DNA of 9,616 nucleotides from NCBI GenBank assembly GCA_002327945.1, contig DCVY01000059.1, positions 1 through 9,616 of the forward strand. Reading direction: 5' to 3'. Positions within the stretch are counted from its first letter, which is position 1. Each line of letters starts with the position of its first letter. The notes beneath the pieces were generated by a model, which searched no databases, had not been told where the DNA came from, and was given only the letters and a program-made list of their open reading frames with translations. The position numbers were made by a program, and so were the translations under genes. This DNA is from Acidovorax delafieldii (GTDB lineage Bacteria > Pseudomonadota > Gammaproteobacteria > Burkholderiales > Burkholderiaceae_C). Of the stretch, positions 1 to 6,060 are shown piece after piece.

Positions 1-62
1 GGCACAAGCGCCATGCTGTGCGCTGGCGTATCCGGTCATGCTGTAAACTGGCATTGGGTTTT

Positions 63-91
63 TTGATGGTTGCTTGCGATCCGGTGATTAT
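63..91 (+). promoter_or_regulatory. Possible sigma70-type promoter of the kinase gene
   Basis: TTGATG at 63-68 and GATTAT at 86-91 are separated by exactly 17 bases. Each hexamer matches 4 of 6 consensus positions (TTGACA, TATAAT). The -10 box would lie about 38 bases before the kinase ATG at 130. The rest of 1-129 holds no recognisable gene. It contains a T run at 59-64 and three ATCCGG copies. This is inferred from sequence only; chance matches of this quality are common. Confidence 0.3.
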
Positions 92-129
92 CCGGGTTCC
101 GCTTTACACCCGAGTTATCTTCGCAAAAT

Positions 130-1146
130 ATGTCAAAAATCAAGCCGGCGCCATTGCCGCCCGATACTGCCATCGGCGGCTACCGTGTGGTGCGCCGAGT
201 GTCGTCCGGCGGTTTTGGTGTGGTCTATCTGGCGATCGATGCCGATGGCCAGCAGATCGCCATCAAGGAATATCTGCCTGCATCCCTGGCCACCCGTACC
301 CCGGGGGAGTTGCTGCCCAAGGTGGCGCCCGAAAAGCTGTCCCTCTATCGCCTGGGCCTCAAGAGTTTTTTTGAAGAAGGTCGCGCGCTGGCGCAGATAT
401 CGCACGCCTCGGTGGTGAGTGTGCTCAATTTCTTTCGCGAGAACGAAACCGTCTACATGGTGATGAACTACCTGGAGGGGGCCACTTTGCAGGACTTCAT
501 CATCACGGCGCGCGACCTGAAGACGCAAAAGGTGTTTCGCGAGTCCACCATCCGCTCGCTGTTCGATGAGGTGCTGCGCGGCCTGCGCATCGTGCACCAG
601 CATAAGATGCTGCACCTGGATATCAAGCCCGCCAACATCTTCATCACCGATGACAACAAGGCCGTGTTGATCGATTTTGGTGCTGCGCGCGAGGTGCTGT
701 CCAAAGAGGGCAATTTCATCCGGCCCATGTACACCCCCGGCTTTGCCGCGCCCGAGATGTACCGGCGCGACTCGTCCATGGGCCCGTGGACCGATATTTA
801 TGCCATCGGCGCCTGCATCTATGCCTGCATGCAGGGCTTTCCGCCCAACGAGGCACCCCAGCGCATCGAGAAAGACCGCCTGTCAATGGCGCTGACCAGG
901 CTGCGCGGTGTGTACTCGGACAACCTCATCGAGGTGGTGGAATGGTGCATGGCGCTTGACCCGCTGTCGCGCCCGCAGTCGGTATTTGCGCTGCAAAAAG
1001 AACTCTCGCGCGAGGGCGAGCGCCGCTACACCAAGCTTTCGGTGGCCGAAAAGATGCGGCTGCAACTCGACACCCTGGTGTCCGACACCAAGAAAAATAT
1101 GCAAAAAGTGGGTGAAGCCACGGGCATCGGGGTCAAACCCAAATGA
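130..1146 (+). CDS. Hanks-type serine/threonine protein kinase
   Basis: A 338-residue cytosolic eukaryotic-like Ser/Thr kinase, expected to phosphorylate proteins from ATP; its substrates are unknown. The kinase domain spans about residues 18-295. Visible landmarks are the nucleotide loop SSGGFG (25-30), the ATP lysine in IAIKEY (K46), the likely alpha-C glutamate E83, the catalytic loop HLDIKPAN (D164, K166, N169), DFG (182-184), APE (E209) and WTDIYAIG (D222). Two departures are seen: the first loop glycine is Ser, and Leu precedes the catalytic Asp, so it is a non-RD kinase. A short basic, probably helical tail (about 296-338) follows the domain. No membrane segment, PASTA, FHA or other sensor domain is present. 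The start ATG at 130 has only a weak ribosome binding site, but no better in-frame start precedes the domain. The PP2C phosphatase gene lies 82 bases downstream, which suggests a functional pair. The family assignment is certain; the biological role is not. Confidence 0.95.
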   Translation: MSKIKPAPLPPDTAIGGYRVVRRVSSGGFGVVYLAIDADGQQIAIKEYLPASLATRTPGELLPKVAPEKLSLYRLGLKSFFEEGRALAQISHASVVSVLNFFRENETVYMVMNYLEGATLQDFIITARDLKTQKVFRESTIRSLFDEVLRGLRIVHQHKMLHLDIKPANIFITDDNKAVLIDFGAAREVLSKEGNFIRPMYTPGFAAPEMYRRDSSMGPWTDIYAIGACIYACMQGFPPNEAPQRIEKDRLSMALTRLRGVYSDNLIEVVEWCMALDPLSRPQSVFALQKELSREGERRYTKLSVAEKMRLQLDTLVSDTKKNMQKVGEATGIGVKPK

Positions 1147-1193
1147 AAATGACCCACTCAATGCGGGTTCAGGCGGGATGCATGTCCATTAAC

Positions 1194-1209
1194 GATGCAT
1201 GGGTGCATC
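1194..1209. repeat. Perfect inverted repeat between kinase and phosphatase genes
   Basis: GATGCA (1194-1199), loop TGGG, TGCATC (1204-1209) forms a perfect 6-bp stem with a 4-base loop. It ends 19 bases before the phosphatase ATG. An upstream GGATGCA (1176-1182) could pair instead with TGCATCC (1204-1210), giving a competing hairpin. No T run follows, so it does not look like an intrinsic terminator. It could affect the transcript junction or be a protein-binding palindrome; this is inference. Confidence 0.4.
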
Positions 1210-1228
1210 CATGTTTGCGTGAGTCCTT

Positions 1229-2131
1229 ATGAAGTTCTCGGTATTCCAGATCAGCCGCCGTGGCGGGCGCGAAAAAAACGAAGACCGCATGGGCTACTGC
1301 TACACGCGCGAGTCGGGTCTGTTTGTGCTGGCGGACGGCATGGGCGGGCACCCTGAGGGCGAGGTGGCCGCGCAGATTGCGCTGCAAACCATCTCGGCCC
1401 TGTTCCAGCGCCAGGCCAAGCCCAAGCTGGAGAATGTGCAGGAGTTCCTGTCGTCGGCCCTGCTGGCGGCCCACCACCAGATTCTGCGCCATGCCTCGGG
1501 CAAAGGCATGCTTGATACACCGCGCACCACGCTGGTGGCTGTCGTGGTGCAGGAGGGCGCTGCGTCGTGGATCCACTGCGGCGACTCGCGCCTGTACATG
1601 GTGCGCGGTGGCGAGTTGCTGACCCGCACGCGCGACCACTCCTATCTTGAACTGCGCAATGCCCAGCCACCGGGGCTGGATCGCATCAACCGCAGCGTGC
1701 TGTTCACCTGCCTGGGCTCACCCGCCAAGCCCATTTATGACAGCACCGGGCCCGTGTACCTGGAGCAGGGCGATCGCATTTTGCTGTGCTCCGATGGCCT
1801 GTGGGGTGCGCTCGGCGATGAAGATATCGTCACTGAGCTGGGCCAGCATACGGTGTCGCATGCGGTGCCCGAACTGGTGGAGGCCGCGCTGCGCAAGGCG
1901 GGCCAGGGCAGTGACAACGTCACCGTGGTGGCACTGGAGTGGGAAACCCCCGATGCGTTTGAGTCCACACAAGGTGTTTCCACCGACAGCATCAGCGACG
2001 ATGTGTTCGCCTCGACCATCCAGGCGGGCCCCCTGGATGGCCTGGTGGACGATCTGGATGACGAGGCCATCGAGCGTTCAATTGCCGAGATCAACGAAGC
2101 CATCCGCCGCTCGGCTGCCCGGAAGATCTGA
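1229..2131 (+). CDS. PP2C-family serine/threonine protein phosphatase
   Basis: A 300-residue metal-dependent (Mn/Mg) protein phosphatase of the PPM/PP2C (Stp, PppA) family, expected to reverse phosphorylation by the neighbouring kinase. Conserved motifs in order are GGREKNEDRMG (D19, first metal ligand), VLADGMGGHPEGE (D36, G37), HCGDSRLY (D119), LLCSDGLWGAL (D189) and GSDNVTVVAL (D229, N230). The catalytic domain ends near residue 238. About 62 further residues follow, an acidic Ser/Thr-rich stretch and then a charged helix near 270-298. No membrane segment or signal peptide is seen. The ATG at 1229 is preceded by a weak GTGAG and starts immediately before the first PP2C motif, so a longer N-terminus is unlikely. 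The protein is soluble and stands alone with its kinase. In type VI secretion clusters similar pairs are called PpkA/PppA, but no such genes are visible here. Confidence 0.95.
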   Translation: MKFSVFQISRRGGREKNEDRMGYCYTRESGLFVLADGMGGHPEGEVAAQIALQTISALFQRQAKPKLENVQEFLSSALLAAHHQILRHASGKGMLDTPRTTLVAVVVQEGAASWIHCGDSRLYMVRGGELLTRTRDHSYLELRNAQPPGLDRINRSVLFTCLGSPAKPIYDSTGPVYLEQGDRILLCSDGLWGALGDEDIVTELGQHTVSHAVPELVEAALRKAGQGSDNVTVVALEWETPDAFESTQGVSTDSISDDVFASTIQAGPLDGLVDDLDDEAIERSIAEINEAIRRSAARKI

Positions 2132-2147
2132 GAGGCTGGAGCCTTTT
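2131..2147 (+). terminator. Weak hairpin with short T run after the phosphatase gene
   Basis: Directly after the phosphatase stop, AGAGGC (2131-2136), loop TGGA, GCCTTT (2141-2146) can form a 6-bp stem containing one G-U pair. The T residues mostly belong to the stem and only one T follows it (2147). This is at best a weak factor-independent terminator or an RNA 3'-end stabiliser. Confidence 0.2.
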
Positions 2148-2403
2148 GCCTATGCCCGCCCTGCACGCCAAAACACCCCTGCGCGTCGTTGCCAATGCGC
2201 GCCATAGACCGCGCCATGGCTGTGCTTTTCGCCTGGATCCCTGGCGTTTTGACGCGCCTTTCGGGCACGGGCAAAAAAATCTCAGCCCCTGAACCCACTG
2301 CGACCGCGCCGACCGAACCAGCGCGTCTGGCCGCGTCCCAGGGCCCCGCTGCGGGAACCAGCCGCTGCCCACTGGGTTCATAGCCTTCTTATTCCTGATC
2401 CAC
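2132..2403. other. 272-bp non-coding interval upstream of rph
   Basis: No convincing gene is seen here. A 64-codon open frame at 2189-2383 has low-complexity Pro/Ala/Thr composition and no family resemblance. The interval holds a widely spaced perfect inverted repeat, TGAACCCA (2290-2297) and TGGGTTCA (2373-2380). Between the arms is a tight GC hairpin, CCCGC...GCGGG (2345-2355). It may be the rph leader. No good promoter hexamers were identified. Confidence 0.4.
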
Positions 2404-3132
2404 ATGACCTCTTTCACCCGCACCGGCGACCGCGCCGCCGACCAGTTGCGCCCCGTGCGCATCACCCGCCACTACACCATGCATGCCGAGGGTTCGGTGC
2501 TGATCGAGTTTGGCGCTACCCGCGTGCTGTGCACGGCGTCGGTGGAAGAAAAAGTGCCCCCGCACCAGCGCGGCACCGGCGAGGGCTGGGTTACGGCGGA
2601 ATACGGTATGTTGCCCCGCGCCACGCACAGGCGCAGCGACCGCGAGGCCGCCAAGGGTAAGCAGAGCGGCCGCACCCAGGAAATCCAGCGACTCATCGGT
2701 CGCTCGCTGCGGGCGGTGTTTGATCTGAAACTGCTGGGCGAACGCACGATCCAGCTCGACTGCGATGTGATCCAGGCCGACGGTGGCACGCGCACCGCCG
2801 CCATCACCGGCGCGTGGGTGGCAGCACAGGATGCCGTGGCCCAGTTGCTGGCCAGCGGAAAAATCACGGCGACGCCCATCCTGGAGCCGGTGGCCGCCAT
2901 TTCGGTGGGTATCGTGCAGGGCACGCCGCTGCTGGACCTGGAATATGTGGAAGACGTGGGCTGCGATACCGACATGAATGTGGTCATGACAGGCGCCGGT
3001 CATTTCGTGGAAGTGCAGGGCACAGCCGAGGGCAGAGCCTTCACCCGCGCCGAGATGGACCAGTTGCTGGCCCTGGCCGACAAGGGCATTGCCGAGCTGG
3101 TGGGCCTGCAACAACAATCGCTCTTGAAATAA
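2404..3132 (+). CDS. rph: Ribonuclease PH (tRNA nucleotidyltransferase)
   Basis: RNase PH trims the 3' ends of tRNA precursors and other RNAs by phosphorolysis, releasing nucleoside diphosphates, and works as a cytosolic ring-shaped hexamer. At 242 residues it matches the usual length (about 238). Diagnostic stretches are [34 protein letters not shown] (88-104), the [17 protein letters not shown] block with the phosphate-binding GTR (128-130), and LDLEYVED with acidic D178 and D184, the metal-binding positions of the family. The protein is complete and nothing suggests inactivity (E. coli K-12 rph carries a frameshift; no such defect is visible here). The start at 2404 fits family alignments, though the ribosome binding site is weak. 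rdgB follows 45 bases later, and the intervening DNA is a palindromic element that appears to include the rph stop codon. Confidence 0.98.
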   Translation: MTSFTRTGDRAADQLRPVRITRHYTMHAEGSVLIEFGATRVLCTASVEEKVPPHQRGTGEGWVTAEYGMLPRATHRRSDREAAKGKQSGRTQEIQRLIGRSLRAVFDLKLLGERTIQLDCDVIQADGGTRTAAITGAWVAAQDAVAQLLASGKITATPILEPVAAISVGIVQGTPLLDLEYVEDVGCDTDMNVVMTGAGHFVEVQGTAEGRAFTRAEMDQLLALADKGIAELVGLQQQSLLK

Positions 3133-3177
3133 GAGCTGCTTGCGCTTTATGAACAAGCGCTTCAGGCCCTATTGACT
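3130..3177. repeat. AAGCGCTT-type palindromic intergenic element, copy 1
   Basis: The short space between rph and rdgB is filled by an imperfect palindrome with core GCGCTT (3142-3147), loop TATGAAC, AAGCGC (3155-3160). It is flanked by GAGCTGC on the left and TTCAGGCCCTATT on the right. I recall similar small elements, with AGCTGCTTGCGCTT and AAGCGCTT arms, scattered between genes in Comamonadaceae. The rph stop TAA (3130-3132) lies at its left edge and the rdgB ATG (3178) at its right edge. The hairpin is visible directly; membership of a repeat family is from memory. Confidence 0.55.
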
Positions 3178-3777
3178 ATGAAACTGGTACTCGCATCCAA
3201 CAACCGCGGCAAGCTCTCCGAACTGCAGGCCATGCTGGCGCCCCTGGGCATTGAGCTGGTGCGCCAGGCCGACCTGGGCGTGGGTGAGGCCGAAGAGCCG
3301 CACCGCACCTTTGTCGAAAACGCCCTGGCCAAGGCGCGCTTTGCCGCGCAGCACACCGGTTTGCCCGCGCTGGCCGATGATGCCGGCCTGTGCGTAGACG
3401 CCTTTGGCGGCCTGCCGGGCGTGGATACGGCCTACTACGCCACCCAGTTCGGCTACGAAAAAGGCGACGACACCAACGTGCGCGCCCTGCTGGAGCAGAT
3501 GCAGGGCCAGGACAACCGCCGCGCAGCCATGGTCAGCACCTTGGTGGCCGTGCGCAGCCCGCAAGACCCCGAGCCCCTGATTGCCGTGGGCCGCGTGGTG
3601 GGCGAAATCACCCGCGAGCCGCGCGGCAGCAATGGTTTCGGCTTCGACCCCGTGATGCTCATCCCCGAGTTCGGCAAGACCTTTGCCGAGTTGCCCACCG
3701 AGGTCAAGAATGCCCACAGCCACCGGGGCCGTGCGGCGCAACAGATGCTGGCGCTGATGCGCGAGCGCTGGTTCTGA
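3178..3777 (+). CDS. rdgB: dITP/XTP pyrophosphatase (non-canonical purine NTPase)
   Basis: RdgB/HAM1 hydrolyses dITP, ITP and XTP to monophosphates plus pyrophosphate, keeping deaminated purines out of DNA and RNA. It is a cytosolic dimer. I choose ATG 3178 (199 residues; E. coli has 197). A TTG at 3172 would add only Met-Thr and gives no better fit. The substrate-binding motif SNNRGK (7-12) lies at the N-terminus. ENALAKARFAA (from E47) and ALADDAGLCVDA with catalytic Asp (D68) follow. GSNGFGFDPV and the C-terminal SHRGRAAQQM complete the family signature. Ribosome binding is weak (AGG about 12 bases upstream), and the upstream palindrome might influence access to it. rph precedes and hemW follows by 14 bases, consistent with one transcript. 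The gene is intact. Confidence 0.97.
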   Translation: MKLVLASNNRGKLSELQAMLAPLGIELVRQADLGVGEAEEPHRTFVENALAKARFAAQHTGLPALADDAGLCVDAFGGLPGVDTAYYATQFGYEKGDDTNVRALLEQMQGQDNRRAAMVSTLVAVRSPQDPEPLIAVGRVVGEITREPRGSNGFGFDPVMLIPEFGKTFAELPTEVKNAHSHRGRAAQQMLALMRERWF

Positions 3778-3791
3778 GCATCGGTCGCAGC

Positions 3792-5054
3792 ATGGCCATC
3801 CCCATCATTTCCGCCGATCGGGCTGCACCCGCACCCCGGCGCGACATCCAGCACTACATGCGCCCGGGGCTGCTGCAGCTCACCAGCCTGCCGCCGCTGG
3901 CCCTGTATGTGCACCTGCCCTGGTGCCTGAAGAAATGCCCATATTGCGATTTCAATTCGCACGAATGGCGCGACAGCAGTGGCGCGGGCAGTGCGGGCGG
4001 CGCCGGTGCGTTGCCAGAAGCCCGCTACCTCAATGCCCTGGTGGCCGACCTGGAAGCGGCGCTGCCCCTGGTGTGGGGTCGCAGCGTGCACAGCATTTTC
4101 ATCGGTGGCGGCACGCCCAGCCTGTTCTCGCCCCAGTCCATCGACCGCTTGATCGGCGACATCCGCGCGCGCCTGCCGCTGGCAGCCGATTGCGAGATCA
4201 CCCTGGAGGCCAACCCTGGCACCTTTGAAAAAGACCGCTTCCGAGCCTTCCGCGCGGCTGGCGTCACGCGCCTGTCGGTGGGCGTGCAAAGCTTCAACAA
4301 CCGGCATCTGCAGGCTTTGGGCCGGGTGCACGACCGCGCGCAGGCGCTGGCCGCCGTGCAGGAGGCGGCCAGCGCCTTCGACACCTTCAACCTGGACATC
4401 ATGTACGCGCTGCCGGGCCAGACGCTGCCAGAGCTGGAGCAGGACATGGCCACGGCGCTGGCGCTGGCGCCACCGCACATCTCCATCTACCACCTCACCA
4501 TCGAGCCCAACACCTACTTCGCCAAGTTTCCGCCCGCCATCCCGGCGGACGACGATGCCTACGCCATGCTCGACCGCATCACCGAGATGACGGGCCAGGC
4601 GGGGCTGGCGCGCTATGAGATATCGGCCTACGCCCGGCCGGGCCATGCGTGTTTTCACAACACCAACTACTGGCAGTTTGGCGACTACCTGGGGCTGGGC
4701 GCGGGCGCGCACAGCAAGCTCAGCTTTGCCCACCGCGTGGTGCGCCAGATGCGTTTTCGCGATCCGCGCCTGTACATGGACAACGCGCTGGCGGGCTGCG
4801 CCCTGGCGCAGGACGAGGATGTGCGCCGTGCCGACCTGCCGTTCGAGTTCATGCTCAATGCGCTGCGCCTGCGTGAGGGCTTTGCGCTGCAGGATTTTGC
4901 CGAACGCACGGGCCTGCCCCTGACCGCTATTGCAAAGGCGCTGGACGCGGCTGAACGCAAGGGCCTGGTCACCCGCGACATGGCCCGTGTACGCCCGACC
5001 GAGCGCGGATTTGATTTTTTGAACGATCTGCAGGCGCTGTTCCTGGCCGACTGA
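3792..5054 (+). CDS. hemW: Heme chaperone HemW (radical SAM family, HemN-like)
   Basis: HemW (formerly YggW) is a radical-SAM relative of coproporphyrinogen dehydrogenase that carries heme and delivers it to respiratory proteins. From ATG 3792 it is 420 residues, somewhat longer than the roughly 380 of E. coli. A later ATG at 3858 (residue 23) would also retain the whole core. The iron-sulfur motif is WCLKKCPYCDF, with C45, C49 and C52 in CX3CX2C spacing. GGGTPSLF (105-112), EANPGTFEKDRF, GVQSFNNRHLQALGRVHD and HNTNYWQFGDYLGLGAGAHS follow. The Asp after the third Cys, in place of the Cys of HemN, and the HNxxYW motif favour HemW over HemN. The C-terminal winged-helix-like region ends FLNDLQALFLAD. 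A small Gly/Ser/Ala-rich loop (about 61-74) is inserted after the cluster motif. The gene starts 14 bases after rdgB, suggesting co-transcription. Confidence 0.95.
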   Translation: MAIPIISADRAAPAPRRDIQHYMRPGLLQLTSLPPLALYVHLPWCLKKCPYCDFNSHEWRDSSGAGSAGGAGALPEARYLNALVADLEAALPLVWGRSVHSIFIGGGTPSLFSPQSIDRLIGDIRARLPLAADCEITLEANPGTFEKDRFRAFRAAGVTRLSVGVQSFNNRHLQALGRVHDRAQALAAVQEAASAFDTFNLDIMYALPGQTLPELEQDMATALALAPPHISIYHLTIEPNTYFAKFPPAIPADDDAYAMLDRITEMTGQAGLARYEISAYARPGHACFHNTNYWQFGDYLGLGAGAHSKLSFAHRVVRQMRFRDPRLYMDNALAGCALAQDEDVRRADLPFEFMLNALRLREGFALQDFAERTGLPLTAIAKALDAAERKGLVTRDMARVRPTERGFDFLNDLQALFLAD

Positions 5055-5085
5055 AAGCACTGTGCCAGCACCGGCGCAATCCGTG

Positions 5086-5107
5086 CAACACGATGTGCAT
5101 CATGTTG
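5086..5107. repeat. Imperfect 22-bp palindrome downstream of hemW
   Basis: CAACACGATG (5086-5095) and CATCATGTTG (5098-5107) are complementary at 9 of 10 positions around a 2-base centre. It lies between the convergent hemW and I78 genes. No T run follows on either strand, so a terminator role is doubtful. A protein-binding palindrome is possible. Confidence 0.3.
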
Positions 5108-5121
5108 GTCTTTGGTGCCTG

Positions 5122-5163
5122 TGGATAAAGCGCTTTTTGCTATGAAAACGAGAGAAAAATAGC
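5122..5163. repeat. AAGCGCTT-type intergenic element, copy 2 (degenerate)
   Basis: This stretch contains AAAGCGCTTTTTGCTATGAAAA and then ATAGC at 5159-5163. GCTAT (5139-5143) and ATAGC (5159-5163) are inverted around a 15-base A-rich spacer. The segment TGGATAAAGCGCTTTTTG resembles the right half of copy 1 (TGAACAAGCGCTTCAGG). It sits in the convergent space between hemW and the minus-strand lipoprotein gene. The minus strand has T-rich stretches around the stem, so it could aid termination of either gene. Assignment to the same repeat family is inference. Confidence 0.4.
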
Positions 5164-5202
5164 GAAGACCCATCCACTTTGCTGGTGGCGTTTGGGCTTT
5201 GC

Positions 5203-5544
5203 TCAGCCGCAGCGCACCGCCGTGATGCGCCCATTGCCATCCACCACCAGGTTCAGGCGCTCGGTGTTGAACTCCAGCGTCACCACCTGGCGGGGGTGCA
5301 GCAGGCGTGCCATGGCAGCCCCCGATGCCACCCGGGCCTGCTCAATCACCGACGGTGTGCCCTGCTTGCCGATCACCCCTTGGGCGGGCGCAGCATTGCA
5401 CACGCCGCCACGCGGCCCGGGGCCCACCGAGGCCGGCGCTGCACCGCCCGTTCCGCCCGGCAAGCCGGCGCAGCCCGCCAGCAAGGCGGCGCACAGACAA
5501 GTGGTCAGGCAGGCGGTTGGGGTGAACGTTCGGGTCATCTGCAT
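5203..5544 (-). CDS. Putative lipoprotein of the I78 peptidase inhibitor family
   Basis: A 113-residue secreted lipoprotein. The N-terminus has basic residues (R5), a hydrophobic stretch and the lipobox LAGC with lipidation Cys25, so it is expected to be membrane-anchored in the periplasm. After a Gly/Pro/Ala linker, the mature domain carries CNAAPAQGVIGK (C49-K60), a VASGAAMARLLHPRQVVTLEF stretch, the ERLNLVVDGNGRITAVRCG ending, and a final Cys112. This matches the potato-inhibitor-I-like I78 family (PF11720) as I remember it, where two Cys can form a disulfide. Members inhibit serine proteases, but the target here is unknown. The start ATG at 5544 is well supported by AGGAG (5551-5555 on the complementary strand) six bases away. 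It is monocistronic, converging on hemW with a 148-bp space. Confidence 0.85.
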   Translation of the reverse strand: MQMTRTFTPTACLTTCLCAALLAGCAGLPGGTGGAAPASVGPGPRGGVCNAAPAQGVIGKQGTPSVIEQARVASGAAMARLLHPRQVVTLEFNTERLNLVVDGNGRITAVRCG

Positions 5545-6060
5545 GGTTTTCTCCTGGAGGAATCTGTGGCGTGGTGCGCCGATGGTGGGGATACCTTATC
5601 GTGCGCCAGATCCCCTGGCTGTCACGACAGGTAACCGTATCGCCTGGTGCACGCCTGTGCCAACAGCGCGGTCTGGTGGGCCGTCGTCAGACGGCTGCAA
5701 TGGCTAACCGCCCAGCCATTCCAACAGCTTGCCGAGCGCGCCGGGGCCAATGGGCGGCTCTACCGTGCCATGGCACCACCAGCACGGCGTGGCGTGTGTG
5801 TGCGGCCACCCGCTCTGCACCAGGATAAATCAGAGTGCCAGCGCACGGCAGTGGCGAAACCACAGGTCTGGCACACAGACAGGTATTCCGCAGGGCAAGT
5901 CTGGGAGCCATGGTACGGGGCGGGTGCCACGGCCGCCCGGCGCCTGACGGGCGCACGCGCTGGCATGCCGAAACTGCAGCCGCATCGAACCAGGCCAGAC
6001 CAGGCCCGGGTAAATCCGTGAAAATCAGCGTTTTTCTGACTTCATTGCGCAAAGATTTTC
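5545..6060. other. 516-bp interval without a recognisable gene
   Basis: This interval separates the divergent I78 gene and DUF3297 gene. Several open frames of 60-125 codons cross it on both strands, but none resembles a known family or has a good ribosome binding site. It contains two consecutive perfect stem-loops at 5680-5695 and 5699-5720, a 5-bp hairpin GTCTG/CAGAC at 5866-5880, and the leader inverted repeat at 6019-6061. It probably holds the promoters of both flanking genes. It might also hide a small RNA or a decayed gene. Confidence 0.4.
5680..5720. repeat. Tandem stem-loops in the I78/DUF3297 intergenic region
   Basis: GCCGTC (5680-5685), loop GTCA, GACGGC (5690-5695) is followed three bases later by AATGGCT (5699-5705), 8-base loop, AGCCATT (5714-5720). 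Both stems are perfect. No T tract follows on either strand. A structured RNA, a protein-binding site or chance are all possible. Confidence 0.35.

Noticed and set aside
38..64. Possible terminator of a gene left of the window (ATGC...GCAT then a T run)
   Set aside because: The stem has only 4 Watson-Crick pairs plus two wobble pairs and is separated from the T run by several bases; too weak to call.
130..2131. Type VI secretion PpkA/PppA pair
   Set aside because: The enzymes fit in family, but no secretion, forkhead or structural gene is present, and the kinase lacks the C-terminal periplasmic part known from PpkA.
2389..3156. 255-codon minus-strand frame opposite rph
   Set aside because: It covers the whole of rph in antisense. 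Its composition is typical of a GC-skewed shadow frame.
3172..3177. TTG start for rdgB
   Set aside because: It adds only Met-Thr before MKLVLASNN. ATG 3178 matches the usual RdgB N-terminus.
3453..5060. 535-codon minus-strand open frame opposite rdgB and hemW
   Set aside because: It is antisense to two well-supported genes, is rich in Arg, Ala, Gly and His as expected from GC-rich complementary strands, and matches no family.
5647..6052. Overlapping plus and minus frames of about 120 codons in the 516-bp interval
   Set aside because: Neither has a recognisable domain or ribosome binding site, and they overlap each other; they are most likely random frames in GC-rich DNA.
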